In this document: in pieces, positions 1 to 7,493 of the stretch
Position numbering within the stretch: the stretch's first letter is position 1
Layout of the letters: every line of letters begins with the position of its first letter
Assembly (NCBI RefSeq): GCF_000717175.1
Contig: NZ_JNYD01000013.1
Coordinates: 124,001 to 188,000, forward strand
Direction: 5' to 3'
DNA: 64,000 nt
From: Pseudonocardia autotrophica
GTDB lineage: Bacteria; Actinomycetota; Actinomycetes; Mycobacteriales; Pseudonocardiaceae
Position numbers and translations under genes: made by a program
The notes under the pieces: model-generated
Seen by the model: the letters and a program-made list of their open reading frames with translations, nothing else
The model's database searches: none
What the model was told of the DNA's origin: nothing

Positions 1-396
1 CTCCACATCGAGGGCGTGAAGCTGACCATCACTCCGGGCAGCTGGCGGTCCGAGCTCGCCTGCTCCCCGGCCGCCCCGTGGAACGTGGCCGCGATCCCGT
101 CTGAGACGGGCTACACGGGGACGGACGCGGCACGCGCTACGTCGGACGGCTCCACGCTCGCGACCGCCCGCACACCGGGGCAGACGAGCCTCTCGGTCAC
201 CACCCCGTCCGGGCCCCGCTGGACCACGACCGCCGACGACTTCCCGATGTGGCTGGACGTCGGCGGCAACCCCGTCCGGGCCACCGCCTGCACCGGGACC
301 GGCACCACGCAGACGTTCACGTGCGACGCGCTCACCGTCTCGATCCCCGCGGGTGCCGCGGTGGATCTGTGGCGGCAGGCCGTGCTGGCGCTCTAG
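1..396 (+). CDS. Phage tail-type structural protein, C-terminal part (5' end outside window)
   Basis: The frame is open from base 1 and ends with TAG at 396. A GTG at 16 exists, but the codons before it (reading LHIEGVKLTITPGSW) continue the same beta-rich style, so this is read as the tail of a larger protein. It is rich in Thr, Ser and Gly and has a cysteine pair near residues 95-105 (ACTGTGTTQTFTC). C-terminal pieces like this are common in siphophage minor tail proteins. The adjacent fibre-like gene 12 bp downstream supports a tail module. Exact identity is not established. Confidence 0.55.
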   Translation, partial: LHIEGVKLTITPGSWRSELACSPAAPWNVAAIPSETGYTGTDAARATSDGSTLATARTPGQTSLSVTTPSGPRWTTTADDFPMWLDVGGNPVRATACTGTGTTQTFTCDALTVSIPAGAAVDLWRQAVLAL

Positions 397-408
397 AAGG
401 GATCACTC

Positions 409-1026
409 ATGGCCTACGCCGCGGGACAGAAGCTGCGGGCGTCGCAGCTGTCGACCTACGTCTGCACCTCCACGACGCGCCCGACGGGGCACTCGGGTCA
501 GTGGATCCTCGAGACCGACACGCAGATGGTCGCGATCTACGACGGCTCCGCGTGGCGGTACGTCGCGGCGACCGGCTCGGTCGGGTCGGATGCCGAGTAC
601 CAGGCCAGCGCCACGCAGTCGATCCCGAACAACGGGGACACGATCGTCGCGTTCGGGCAGGCGAACCAGACCACCCCGCTGGTCGTCCGCGGCACCACCG
701 GGCCGGGGCACTTCTTCCGGCTGCAGCGTCCCGGCCGCTGGTTCGTCTCGACGACGGTCCGGTTCGCGTCGAACTCCACGGGAGAGCGGTACGCCCGGCT
801 GAACGTCGCTACCGCGGGCAAGGCGTCTCAGGGCGCGCTGCTGGCCGGCACCTCCCCGATCACGCACAACCTGTCGGCGGTGTTCCGGATCAACCCGGGC
901 GACGAGAACACGACCGCCGCGGACGTGGACGTGCGCGTGTTCCAGAACTCCGGCAGCGCCAAGGACCTCGAGGCCAACAACGGGGCCGGCTGGGGTCGGA
1001 TCAACCTCTCGTGGATCGGGCCGTGA
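409..1026 (+). CDS. Putative phage tail fibre or decoration protein
   Basis: This 205-residue protein starts 12 bp after the previous stop, preceded by GAAGGGAT as ribosome-binding site. Residues 1-60 resemble the short N-terminal region of siphophage fibre proteins (MAYAAGQKLRASQLS, then ETDTQMVAIYDGSAW). The C-terminal half, about residues 100-205, alternates hydrophobic and polar residues and ends NLSWIGP, suggesting a C1q/jelly-roll-like receptor-binding domain. I cannot match it to a named family. Its stop overlaps the next small gene (GTGA), so the two are probably co-translated. Confidence 0.55.
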   Translation: MAYAAGQKLRASQLSTYVCTSTTRPTGHSGQWILETDTQMVAIYDGSAWRYVAATGSVGSDAEYQASATQSIPNNGDTIVAFGQANQTTPLVVRGTTGPGHFFRLQRPGRWFVSTTVRFASNSTGERYARLNVATAGKASQGALLAGTSPITHNLSAVFRINPGDENTTAADVDVRVFQNSGSAKDLEANNGAGWGRINLSWIGP

Positions 1027-1130
1027 CGTGGCTGGCGGAGACCGTCCCGCTGTGGGTGTGGGTAGCGGTCACGTGCGTCGAGGGCCTCGCTCTCGGGGCA
1101 CTGCTATGGCGGCAGGGTCGCCGCCGCTGA
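1023..1130 (+). CDS. Small single-pass membrane protein (35 aa), holin-like position
   Basis: GTG at 1023 overlaps the stop of the fibre-like gene (GTGA). The 35-residue product has one hydrophobic helix (about residues 7-30, LWVWVAVTCVEGLALGALLW) followed by a basic tail QGRRR, a cytoplasmic-anchor pattern. Small membrane proteins after tail fibres are often holins or holin-like, but one helix and no lysin alongside make this only a positional guess. Confidence 0.5.
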   Translation: MTWLAETVPLWVWVAVTCVEGLALGALLWRQGRRR

Positions 1131-1158
1131 TGTAGGGCGACGGGCGGGGGACGGGAGC

Positions 1159-1911
1159 ATGGGCGACACGAGACTGACCTGCGGGCACGAGGATTGCCTG
1201 TCGGATGACTTGTGGGCGGACGGGCTGTGCTGGCCCCATTTCCGGCACTCCCGCGCTGGGACGAAGCCGGTCAAGGCGCGGCCCTACCGGATCAACTCGT
1301 ACCGACCCGCGAAGTGCAAGGTCGAAGGCTGCCCGTCGACAACCGTGCACGCCTACGGCTGGTGCCACACCCATTACCAGCACTGGAGCGACTTCGGGGA
1401 ACCCGGACCTGCCGAGCTCGTCTATGTGCCGCCTCCGCCTCCGAGGCAGTTGCGAGAGCTCGCGGCGATGTCGGCCCGCCCGGCGTGCACGCTGGAGTCG
1501 GCACATCTGTTCGATCCCTCCGACGACGAGCACCCCGAGGGGAAGCAGGAGCGAGCAGCTCGTCTGTGGGCAGCCGCGCAGGTGTGCGACGTGTGCCCGG
1601 TCAAGAGCGTCTGCCTCGACATGATCGATGCCGTCGCCCTGGCTGCGCCCACGACACCGGACGGTGCAGGAGTGTGGGCCGGCCACCTCGTGACGTCGTC
1701 GCGGTACCGGGCGCACCCGGCGGTGAAGGTCGAGGACCCGAACCGGGTCACCTGCTTCAAGTGCCACGAGACGAAGCCGCGCGAGGAGTTCGGGAAGGGA
1801 GTCCGCGAGTGGACGTCGACGGAGTACCTGTGCAAGAAGTGCGGGGCCGCTAAGCAGGCCGAGTGGGCGGCGCGGAAGCGAGCCGAGAAGCAGGCCCGGC
1901 GGGTGGCCTAG
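1159..1911 (+). CDS. WhiB-domain protein fused to three zinc-knuckle motifs
   Basis: This 250-residue protein has a WhiB-type [4Fe-4S] core at about 108-178: C110, then C143-x2-C146-x5-C152, followed by the turn GVWAG (171-175). WhiB proteins bind an iron-sulfur cluster and act with the major sigma factor; phage versions are known. The extra parts are unusual: an N-terminal C8/C13/C24/H27 motif, a second C53/C58/C69/H72 motif ending GWCHTHYQHW, and a C-terminal C199-x2-C202 ... C225-x2-C228 ribbon. A basic tail (AARKRAEKQARR) could contact nucleic acid. Ordinary WhiB proteins are about 80-130 residues, so this is a clear multi-domain variant. It stands alone on the plus strand of the element. 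Confidence 0.75.
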   Translation: MGDTRLTCGHEDCLSDDLWADGLCWPHFRHSRAGTKPVKARPYRINSYRPAKCKVEGCPSTTVHAYGWCHTHYQHWSDFGEPGPAELVYVPPPPPRQLRELAAMSARPACTLESAHLFDPSDDEHPEGKQERAARLWAAAQVCDVCPVKSVCLDMIDAVALAAPTTPDGAGVWAGHLVTSSRYRAHPAVKVEDPNRVTCFKCHETKPREEFGKGVREWTSTEYLCKKCGAAKQAEWAARKRAEKQARRVA

Positions 1912-1967
1912 GATTGGCCGGCCCGCTTCCCCCGGGTGCCCGGTCCGTACGACCCCCTGGGGGAGCC

Positions 1968-2219
1968 ATGCACGAACGCGACGTCTGGCAGCAGCTGTCC
2001 GCCGACCGCGATCTCATCAACCGCGCCGCCCGGCAGTTGCGCCACGACACCGTCATGGACCAGTACGCGGGCCGGACGAACCCGGACCCGGCGTTCGGGC
2101 TGGCGTCGGTCCTCGACGAGATCGCGCTACGCCTCGGTGACCTGGACGTGCGGATCCGCGCGAAGGCTGTCGAGGTGTGCCGCGACCTTGTGGAGCTTCG
2201 CCGACCTGCAGATCAGTGA
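1968..2219 (+). CDS. Hypothetical element protein (83 aa)
   Basis: ATG at 1968 is chosen because GGGGGAG lies 4 bases upstream; longer starts in the same frame give low-complexity sequence. The product is helical and charged (HERDVWQQLSADRDLINRAA, later DEIALRLGDLDVRIRAKAVE), with no signal or membrane segment. Phage genomes often carry such small helical proteins near the lysis or late region. No family recognised. Confidence 0.55.
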   Translation: MHERDVWQQLSADRDLINRAARQLRHDTVMDQYAGRTNPDPAFGLASVLDEIALRLGDLDVRIRAKAVEVCRDLVELRRPADQ

Positions 2220-2558
2220 ATGCTGGCGGCGGAGGTAGCTTGCATTCCCCGGCTTAAGCCCGGGCGACTGGCCGAGGCCCCCAACGGCCCCCCAGATCCT
2301 TTTCCCTCCGCCGCCAGGCCCCTCGCGGGGCCACGCATCCGAGTCAACGCCGAACCCCTTCGGCTCCTCGTTGGCGCGGACGAACTCTGGCACACGGGGC
2401 ATTGAGCTCCGTCACCAACTGCATGTGGCGCACGTCGTCGGCAATTTTTGCGAGCCCGTTCGGACGCAGCTCGGCCCCGGCGGCTCCTGTGCGGAGCGTC
2501 CGGGGCCGAGGGTGCCGCTTGTTCAGCGGGACGAGCAGAGACTAGCGGGCCATCCCGA
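2220..2558. other. Gene-free gap between convergent element genes
   Basis: No convincing gene is seen in these 339 bases. Three minus-strand frames are open but lack conserved character. The gap holds a 10-bp palindrome GGCTTAAGCC at 2251-2260 flanked by C and G runs, and a long hairpin at 2470-2510, consistent with transcription termination from both sides. Confidence 0.6.
2470..2510. terminator. Long GC-rich hairpin, candidate bidirectional terminator
   Basis: An 11-bp perfect inverted repeat, CTCGGCCCCGG (2470-2480) and CCGGGGCCGAG (2500-2510), encloses a second stem GCTCC/GGAGC around a TGTGC loop. It lies between the convergent ends at 2219 and 2559. No U-run follows, as is common in actinobacteria. 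Confidence 0.6.
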
Positions 2559-2873
2559 TCAGGCGGCCTTCCTCGGGGTGCGGGTGATCGAACGGCGGGT
2601 GCGCATGCGCTGCTCGAGGAGCTGCCGCCGGGCCTCCTCGACGTCGCGGTCAAGCTTCCGGGCGCGGACGGAGATGGTGTCCTCGTGGAACTCGTTCACG
2701 AGGACCTCGGGGGGCATGCGCTCGTGCTTCGCGCAGAGGTCGTCGCTGCCGAGCTCACCCATCGCCCAGCAGGCACGACACCCGCTACGGGCGTCGCGGC
2801 GGACCTTCTCTGCGAGCTGAGCCCGCGCGACCTGGTCACGCAACTGGGCCTCCTCGCGGGCCGACATCTTCAT
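2559..2873 (-). CDS. Hypothetical element protein with a CxxC ... CxxH motif (104 aa)
   Basis: ATG at 2873 is chosen because GAGGAG sits 6 bases upstream; an ATG at 2897 that overlaps the next gene's stop is the alternative. After MKMSAREEAQLRDQVA the protein has a zinc-finger-like segment (GCRACWAMGELGSDDLCAKH, about residues 30-49) and a helical Arg-rich tail (RDVEEARRQLLEQRMRTRRS). It is the last gene of the minus-strand replication operon. DNA binding is plausible; no family recognised. Confidence 0.6.
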   Translation of the reverse strand: MKMSAREEAQLRDQVARAQLAEKVRRDARSGCRACWAMGELGSDDLCAKHERMPPEVLVNEFHEDTISVRARKLDRDVEEARRQLLEQRMRTRRSITRTPRKAA

Positions 2874-2896
2874 GGTCACTCCTCGTGTGGTGGTCA

Positions 2897-4267
2897 TCAG
2901 GCGACCCGCAGCCGGATGCCGTACTCGGTGGCGGTCACATAGCCTTTCGCCTCGGCGAACTCCACGGCGACGTCGAACATGAACCGATCGCGGGACGCGA
3001 GGGCGTGCTTCGCCTTGCTGCGAGTCATCTCCCCGCCGGCGTTCTTGAGGCTGTTCACCAGGACCTTCGCGACCCGCTGCAGCCGCACCTGCACCGCCTC
3101 CGGCGAGGTGACGTCCGCCTTCCTGGCAGCGAGCTCCACCGCGGCGTCGTCGGCGACCCGCTGCATCTCCCGCTTCTTCTCCTTGGCCATCTCGATCAGG
3201 GAGTCCCGCACGGCGCACGACGTGTCCCACAAGATCCCGGCCAGCTCCCAGTCACCGAGCCCGATGTGGGTGCGGCCGGAGAGCAGGGTCAGCAGCGCGG
3301 CCATCTTCGACCGCATGAAGCTCTCGTGGCTGTTCAGCGGGTCCGGGATCTCCTCGCCCCGGTTGAGCCGGACCTGCCGCCGGAACAGCTCCTCCTGGAT
3401 CTCGACGGCCGCGGAGATGGTCCCGGTGAGGGGCGCGCCGTACTCGTCCGTCAGGCGCAGGTTCAGCGGGCCCGGAGTCGGGATCCGCTCGGTCGGCCCG
3501 TTCCGGTCGGTGCCGGCCACCCAGGCGAACCGCTGCGTCGTGCCGGTGTCCGAGTCTGCGAGCAGCGGTGCCGCGGTCGACGGCTGGTAGCCGACGAGCA
3601 GCCCGAGGCTGTAGGACCCAGCCTTCACGATGCGGGTGCGTTCCTCGCTGGCGTTGGCCTGCCCCAGCGTCTCGCCGGGCCAGGCGGACCGGATCGTCGT
3701 CGCCAGGGTCGACCCGGACCGCTCGGCCAGCTTCGTGAACACCTCACCCTCGTCGACGCTGACGAAGGCGTGCTTCCGGACCTGCGTGCGGACCTTCTCA
3801 GTGCGGGGGTTGCCCTGCTTGTCGATCGCGCCGGGGATCTCCCGCCACACCGTCCCGTAGAAGCTCTCCGCCAGGCCCTCGCCGGAGCCGATTGCGATGC
3901 CGTCGAGGAAGGCAGGCTTGCCGTCCTCGGCGGGCTGGTCGAGGTAGCCCGGGACGTCGACGAGGCTCCGCGCCGCGCGCGCGCCGGTGGACTTGCCGAC
4001 GCCGCTGGGGGCGACGGCTGCGGCGAAGTAGTTCAGCGAGCCGGGGCCGAGGCCGGTGTCGAGCTCGAGACCCGGGTCGACCATCGCGGAGATCCGCGCC
4101 AGGGTCGCGTGCAGGACCAGGTCCGCGGACCGGAGCCGGGAGTGGGCGGCCTGCCGGATGTGGCGCAGCTCCTCGCGTGCCTCCCAGAAGTCCGTCGGGA
4201 TGTTGGGGAGCTGCCCCGGCTGCTCGGGGGCAGCCGGGTTGACGAACTCGAAGACATTGCCGGTCAC
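2897..4267 (-). CDS. P-loop ATPase, DUF3987/helicase-like replication protein
   Basis: The 456-residue protein has a Walker A motif APSGVGKST (residues 86-94) and a Walker B-like AFVSVDEGEVF (167-177). Helicase-like ATPases of this layout follow a prim-pol primase in actinomycete integrative elements and phages. GTG at 4267 overlaps the primase stop (GTGA), so the two are co-translated. The C-terminal 110 residues are helical with a likely winged-helix (LVNSLKNAGGEMTRSKAKHA). Expected role: unwinding or loading at the element's replication origin. DUF3987 membership is by resemblance, not by search. Confidence 0.65.
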   Translation of the reverse strand: MTGNVFEFVNPAAPEQPGQLPNIPTDFWEAREELRHIRQAAHSRLRSADLVLHATLARISAMVDPGLELDTGLGPGSLNYFAAAVAPSGVGKSTGARAARSLVDVPGYLDQPAEDGKPAFLDGIAIGSGEGLAESFYGTVWREIPGAIDKQGNPRTEKVRTQVRKHAFVSVDEGEVFTKLAERSGSTLATTIRSAWPGETLGQANASEERTRIVKAGSYSLGLLVGYQPSTAAPLLADSDTGTTQRFAWVAGTDRNGPTERIPTPGPLNLRLTDEYGAPLTGTISAAVEIQEELFRRQVRLNRGEEIPDPLNSHESFMRSKMAALLTLLSGRTHIGLGDWELAGILWDTSCAVRDSLIEMAKEKKREMQRVADDAAVELAARKADVTSPEAVQVRLQRVAKVLVNSLKNAGGEMTRSKAKHALASRDRFMFDVAVEFAEAKGYVTATEYGIRLRVA

Positions 4268-5304
4268 GCTGCGGCCGTCCTTTGCGCGGAGCGAGCAGCA
4301 GCGTGGGCCTCATGGGGGGTGAGGCCGATACCGATGCCTGCGTCGATCAGGGGAGCGAGGTCGTGGCCGGCTTCCGCGGCGCGGCACATTGCCCAGTACA
4401 GCGAGCGGTTCCGTTCGCCTTCCTGCGCAGCGGAAACGAACTTGACCAGGGGGGCGAGGTCGCCCGTAGTGGGGGCGTTCCTCGGGCGGGGCGGTGTCGG
4501 GTCGAGCAGAGATCGGAGCCACGCGGGGGCGACTGCGGAGGGCCGGCGGTCGACCCACTCGTAGCGCCCGCCCGTGATGTGCACGCTTGGAGGGGCGACG
4601 AGGTACCCGCTGTTCCGCTTGATGTCGACGCCCTGGCCGAGCCGGCCGCGGCTCGGGCCGTGCATGGTGAGCCACAGGTGGACACCACCGCCGCCGGTGC
4701 GGGCGGTGAGGGTGCGGGGGAGCGCGCCGTGCTCGTCCTGCAGCCTCGCCAGGGTTTCGTGACCGCCGTTGCGCGGGTCGACGTCGACGACGACGACCCC
4801 CTCGGGCGGGCGGATGCCCCAGTTGCAGCGCGGCCACCGCGCGGCCCACTCCACGACGATGGCGGGGTCGGTGGTGGCGTCGTCCTTCCCGTTCCTGGTG
4901 AGCGGGTGCTTGGCTGCGTTGTTGCCGCAGTCCGCGCCGCAGGAACAGGTGCCCTCGTCGGTGCGCCAGTGGAGCGGCAGCACCGACGCGCCGGACTGGA
5001 TGCAGCCGAGGACGTCCGCAGGGACACCGCTTGTGTCGACCGGGGCACCCTCGTTTGAATCGAGGGTCTCAACAGTGCTTAGACCCTTCTCGACGGCTGG
5101 GCCGGCTGCTGGCGTCTGGGCCCCGACGAACGCCCACCCGACGGACGGAGCGAGGCGCTCCACCATCGCCGGTACGCACCGCTCGTGCAGGCCCCGGCTG
5201 CGCCAGTGGGTGATCGAGGAGACGCCGCAGATCGCGCAGCCGTCGAGGCCCTGGCCGCCGGCGAGCTCGGCGAGGATGTGCCAGGAGTAGATCGGTTCGG
5301 TCAT
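4264..5304 (-). CDS. Bifunctional DNA primase/polymerase (prim-pol type)
   Basis: This 346-residue protein has the prim-pol layout: a small Cys motif near the N-terminus (CAICG, 23-27), then GNNAAKHPLTRNGKD (128-141), the metal-binding pair DVD (174-176, in VVVDVDPRNGG), TGGGGVHLWL (203-212) and VDIKRNSGYLVAPPSVH (226-242). These match the PF09250-type domain that primes and can extend DNA in plasmids, phages and AICEs. ATG at 5304 overlaps the previous small gene's stop. With the downstream ATPase it forms the element's replication module. Confidence 0.8.
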   Translation of the reverse strand: MTEPIYSWHILAELAGGQGLDGCAICGVSSITHWRSRGLHERCVPAMVERLAPSVGWAFVGAQTPAAGPAVEKGLSTVETLDSNEGAPVDTSGVPADVLGCIQSGASVLPLHWRTDEGTCSCGADCGNNAAKHPLTRNGKDDATTDPAIVVEWAARWPRCNWGIRPPEGVVVVDVDPRNGGHETLARLQDEHGALPRTLTARTGGGGVHLWLTMHGPSRGRLGQGVDIKRNSGYLVAPPSVHITGGRYEWVDRRPSAVAPAWLRSLLDPTPPRPRNAPTTGDLAPLVKFVSAAQEGERNRSLYWAMCRAAEAGHDLAPLIDAGIGIGLTPHEAHAAARSAQRTAAA

Positions 5305-5411
5305 CGGGTGACCGCCGTCCAGATGCGGCGGATCAGCCGACGGATCCGACGGTGCGGACCGCTTCCGACGTGGACGCGCCCGCAGTCGCACAGCCACAGG
5401 TCGGTGTCCAT
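5301..5411 (-). CDS. Small Cys/Arg-rich protein (36 aa)
   Basis: This frame runs from ATG at 5411, sharing one base with the previous stop (TGATG), to a TGA at 5301-5303 overlapping the primase ATG. Both overlaps make a translated gene likely. The product has a CDCG motif (residues 8-11) and a basic helix with RRIRRLIRRIW. No family recognised; small DNA- or RNA-binding protein is possible. Confidence 0.55.
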   Translation of the reverse strand: MDTDLWLCDCGRVHVGSGPHRRIRRLIRRIWTAVTR

Positions 5412-5629
5412 CACTCCGCCTCCGACTTCGGAATGAGTACACCGGCCTGGGCGAGCAGCTCGAGGACGTCGTGGGGCGATGCGGTGCCCGCCCTGACGTT
5501 GTCGTGGAGGGTTGCTGCATCGAAGCAGGCGACCTCCTCACCGCTGTCGGCGTCGATGACGACCGCCACCTTGAGGTGCGGCGGCAGCTGATCGAGCACC
5601 CGCAGCGCGCGCGTCTGTGCGTCGGTCAT
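5411..5629 (-). CDS. Hypothetical element protein (72 aa)
   Basis: ATG at 5629 with GAGGTG 5 bases upstream; the start overlaps the previous stop (ATGA). The acidic product (PPHLKVAVVIDADSGEEVAC, then LHDNVRAGTASPHDVLELL) has no membrane segment or signal. It belongs to the translationally coupled chain 6092-2559. Function unknown. Confidence 0.6.
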   Translation of the reverse strand: MTDAQTRALRVLDQLPPHLKVAVVIDADSGEEVACFDAATLHDNVRAGTASPHDVLELLAQAGVLIPKSEAE

Positions 5630-5838
5630 GCTGCACCTCGGGCCAGGTGCTGGAACCGGTCCGGCATGTGCTGCTCGCACCACGAGCAGATGACCGGGCC
5701 GTGAGTGGATACCTGCGTCACCGTCCAGGCAGCGGGGTGGTCGCCGGCGCGGGACGGGGTCGCGCAGTTGGTTCGGTCGGCGGGGGTGACCGTCACGGCG
5801 ACGGAGACGCCACCGACATGGATGTGCTGCTCGGTCAT
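5626..5838 (-). CDS. Hypothetical element protein with CxxC (70 aa)
   Basis: ATG at 5838 shares one base with the upstream stop, and the TGA overlaps the next ATG. It starts MTEQHIHVGGVSVAVTVTP and carries a CSWCEQHM motif near residues 52-59, resembling a single zinc knuckle. Similar small proteins with paired Cys and His near the C-terminus occur in actinophages. No function assigned. Confidence 0.55.
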   Translation of the reverse strand: MTEQHIHVGGVSVAVTVTPADRTNCATPSRAGDHPAAWTVTQVSTHGPVICSWCEQHMPDRFQHLARGAA

Positions 5839-6092
5839 CACGCGACCTCCAACCGGACGAGGTCGTGCCGGCGGCAGCAGGCACCGCCGCAGCCGTAGGC
5901 CCCGATGCCGTTGAGCGCTTCGGTTGCGCTGGTCTCCGTGGCATGCAGCATCACGGTGACACCGCGGCAGTAGGAGACGGTCGCGAACGGGCCGGATCCG
6001 TTGACCCAGTGCGCCCGCTTCCACACGCACTTGGCGAAGGTGCGCGGAGAGCGGTGGTGGCTGCCGCAGTTGTGACGGCGGTACGTCTTCAC
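5838..6092 (-). CDS. Hypothetical Cys/His-rich element protein (84 aa)
   Basis: GTG at 6092 has GGAGGT 6 bases upstream. The product is basic at the N-terminus (MKTYRRHNCGSHHRSPRTF) and Cys-rich near the C-terminus (YGCGGACCRRHDL). Metal binding is likely. Its start overlaps the stop of a 13-codon upstream frame (GTGA). Function unknown. Confidence 0.55.
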   Translation of the reverse strand: MKTYRRHNCGSHHRSPRTFAKCVWKRAHWVNGSGPFATVSYCRGVTVMLHATETSATEALNGIGAYGCGGACCRRHDLVRLEVA

Positions 6093-6130
6093 CGGGCACC
6101 TCCGGGGCAGTTACGATCGTGCTGGTACAT
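6089..6130 (-). CDS. Candidate 13-residue leader frame of the replication operon
   Basis: ATG at 6130 with AAGGA 10 bases upstream starts MYQHDRNCPGGAR, whose TGA overlaps the GTG of the next gene. It lies just below a strong hairpin at 6153-6183. Either it couples translation into the operon or it is a chance frame; only the spacing and overlaps support it. Confidence 0.35.
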   Translation of the reverse strand: MYQHDRNCPGGAR

Positions 6131-6152
6131 GAAGGTGGTTCCTTCGTGTCGC

Positions 6153-6183
6153 AGACGCCTCCGAGCCCACCTCGGGGGCGTCT
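6153..6183. terminator. Strong hairpin in the leader of the minus-strand replication operon
   Basis: AGACGCC (6153-6159) pairs with GGCGTCT (6177-6183), and the inner CCGAG pairs with CTCGG around CCCAC. On the plus strand it is followed by TTTCAT, the form of an intrinsic terminator. On the minus strand it sits between the excisionase operon and the replication genes, where it could act as terminator or attenuator. Orientation is uncertain. Confidence 0.55.
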
Positions 6184-6246
6184 TTCATCTCCGGGGTGGG
6201 GAGTCAGGTCCCGGAGGTTCCGCTGGTTAGGCGGTGGTCGTGCGGG

Positions 6247-6393
6247 TCACGCAGCGGCGGCTGTTGCCTCCGTGCCCGGCTCCTCGCGGAGGAGGGCAGA
6301 GATGCGGTTGCGCTGCTCTTCGCTAAGTGGCGGGGCGGTGTCGACGATCGCCTTGACGTAGGCCGCGAGGTCGTCGGTTACGGGTTCGATCAC
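6247..6393 (-). CDS. Small protein beside the excisionase (48 aa)
   Basis: GTG at 6393 overlaps the excisionase stop (GTGA). The acidic helical product contains PPLSEEQRNRISALLREEP (about residues 21-39). This SEEQ..RI..LLR pattern recurs in short proteins found next to excisionases of actinomycete integrative elements, as I recall. The role is unknown. It ends in TEATAAAA. Confidence 0.6.
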   Translation of the reverse strand: MIEPVTDDLAAYVKAIVDTAPPLSEEQRNRISALLREEPGTEATAAAA

Positions 6394-6641
6394 GCGGCAC
6401 GCTCCGTGCGCTGGTCCAGCCATTCGCGGACTGCGCCGACGCGGTAGCGGATGACCCGATCAGTGACTCGGATGCGGGCCGGGCCATTGCCCCGCCGGAC
6501 CAGAGCGCGAACTGTCTGCTCGTCGCAGTCCAGCAGGATCGCGAGCTGCCGGGTGTCGATGAGCCTGTCGGGGTCGTCGCCGAGGGTGCCGTGGAGCGGA
6601 TCCTGGCAAAGTGGAGACTTTGCGGAACCAGCGGACTTCAT
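6390..6641 (-). CDS. xis: Excisionase-like helix-turn-helix protein
   Basis: The 83-residue product (ATG at 6641) has a MerR/AlpA-type helix-turn-helix: DTRQLAILLDCDEQTVRALV (about 30-49), then GPARIRVTDRVIRYRVGAVREWL. This is the standard layout of recombination directionality factors of actinophages and AICEs. A palindrome in its 5' coding part (6607-6622) suggests that the true start may lie further in, or that the gene is controlled by an operator there. It is divergent from the XRE repressor. Confidence 0.7.
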   Translation of the reverse strand: MKSAGSAKSPLCQDPLHGTLGDDPDRLIDTRQLAILLDCDEQTVRALVRRGNGPARIRVTDRVIRYRVGAVREWLDQRTERAA

Positions 6642-6766
6642 AGCGACGAAGCTAGCGGGATCGCTATCTTTACCGCAAGCGTGCGCGCTAGGCCAAGCGG
6701 GTGATACTTGCGCCTGTCCGCTAATAGGGGATCGTTTTCGTCGGTCTCGGCTGACAAGGTGTCGCC
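6607..6766. promoter_or_regulatory. Divergent control region with two short palindromes
   Basis: CAAAGT-GGAG-ACTTTG (6607-6622) and TAGCG-GGAT-CGCTA (6653-6666) each have a 4-base spacer, as expected for dimeric repressor sites. They lie between the divergent excisionase operon and the XRE repressor at 6767. Further CGCAAG/CTTGCG half-sites occur at about 6673 and 6708. It is likely the lysis/lysogeny-type switch of the element. Confidence 0.45.
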
Positions 6767-7363
6767 GTGGACGACAGTCATCGGAGGCGCGCACTTGGCG
6801 ACGCTGTGATCCGCCGCCGCCGCCAACTCGGCTACAGCCAGGAAGATCTCGTCAAGCATGGTGGCCCCTCCCACCAGACGATTCGCACGATCGAGCAGGG
6901 CCGCCCCGACGCCGCTTTCAGGCCGTCCACCCTCGCCAAGCTCGACACCTCACTTCACTGGAGGCCCGGCACGGTCCAGGCGATCCTCGACGGCACCGCC
7001 ACTCAGGCGCGGCTAAGCGAGGTTGTGGTCTACAACTCCGGCCAAGACAGCGCGACGATGACGGAGTCCGCAACAGTCACCGAGATTCCAGCCGCTGAAG
7101 CCGACCTCGGGGGCCTCGAGGTGGTCGCCTCGTGGCCTTCGGACTCGCCATTCGTGCGTGACCACCCGATCAAGCTCCGTGGTCGTAACCCCGATCCGCA
7201 GCAGCAGCTCAAGGACACGACGGAGGCCGTCGGGGCAGCGCTCTTCCAGTACCTCTTGGGGGCCGGCGATGCTCCCCGGGTCGCCCAGGCTCGCCGGCTT
7301 GTGAACGAGGCGTGGAACCTGCTGCTGGCCGAGAACGACGACCCCGGGGGCGACCTGACCTGA
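6767..7363 (+). CDS. XRE-family helix-turn-helix repressor
   Basis: The 198-residue protein starts with GTG at 6767. Residues 9-65 form a Cro/C1-type HTH (RRRQLGYSQEDLVKHGGPSH, then TIRTIEQGR). The rest is acidic, with no peptidase or known ligand domain. Its position divergent from the excisionase, with palindromes between, fits a repressor that keeps the element quiescent. It is the only plus-strand gene between 2.2 and 12.5 kb. The specific signal it senses is unknown. Confidence 0.75.
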   Translation: MDDSHRRRALGDAVIRRRRQLGYSQEDLVKHGGPSHQTIRTIEQGRPDAAFRPSTLAKLDTSLHWRPGTVQAILDGTATQARLSEVVVYNSGQDSATMTESATVTEIPAAEADLGGLEVVASWPSDSPFVRDHPIKLRGRNPDPQQQLKDTTEAVGAALFQYLLGAGDAPRVAQARRLVNEAWNLLLAENDDPGGDLT

Positions 7364-7474
7364 CCGCCGCGGACACCCCCGACCCCTCCCAGAGGGCCGG
7401 AATCAGGGGTGCCGCAACCTGGTTGATCTCGGTCAGGTCCTAGCGTTTCCGCAGGTCAGCGTCCCTACCGGGCA

Positions 7475-7492
7475 CCTGACCCGCCGGTCAGG
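7475..7492. terminator. Short hairpin between convergent genes
   Basis: CCTGACC (7475-7481), loop CGCC, GGTCAGG (7486-7492) forms a perfect 7-bp stem directly before the stop of the translocase gene. The GGTCAGGT word recurs nearby at about 7434 and 7508. The 130-base gap after the repressor holds nothing else recognisable. Confidence 0.5.
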
Positions 7493-7493
7493 T

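Noticed and set aside
2127..2653. Minus-strand open frames in the 2.2-2.65 kb gap, one with CPVCQ and one with a GGAG ribosome site
   Set aside because: They overlap a coupled gene or a strong hairpin, show no consistent coding character in any one frame, and end within repeats of C and G.
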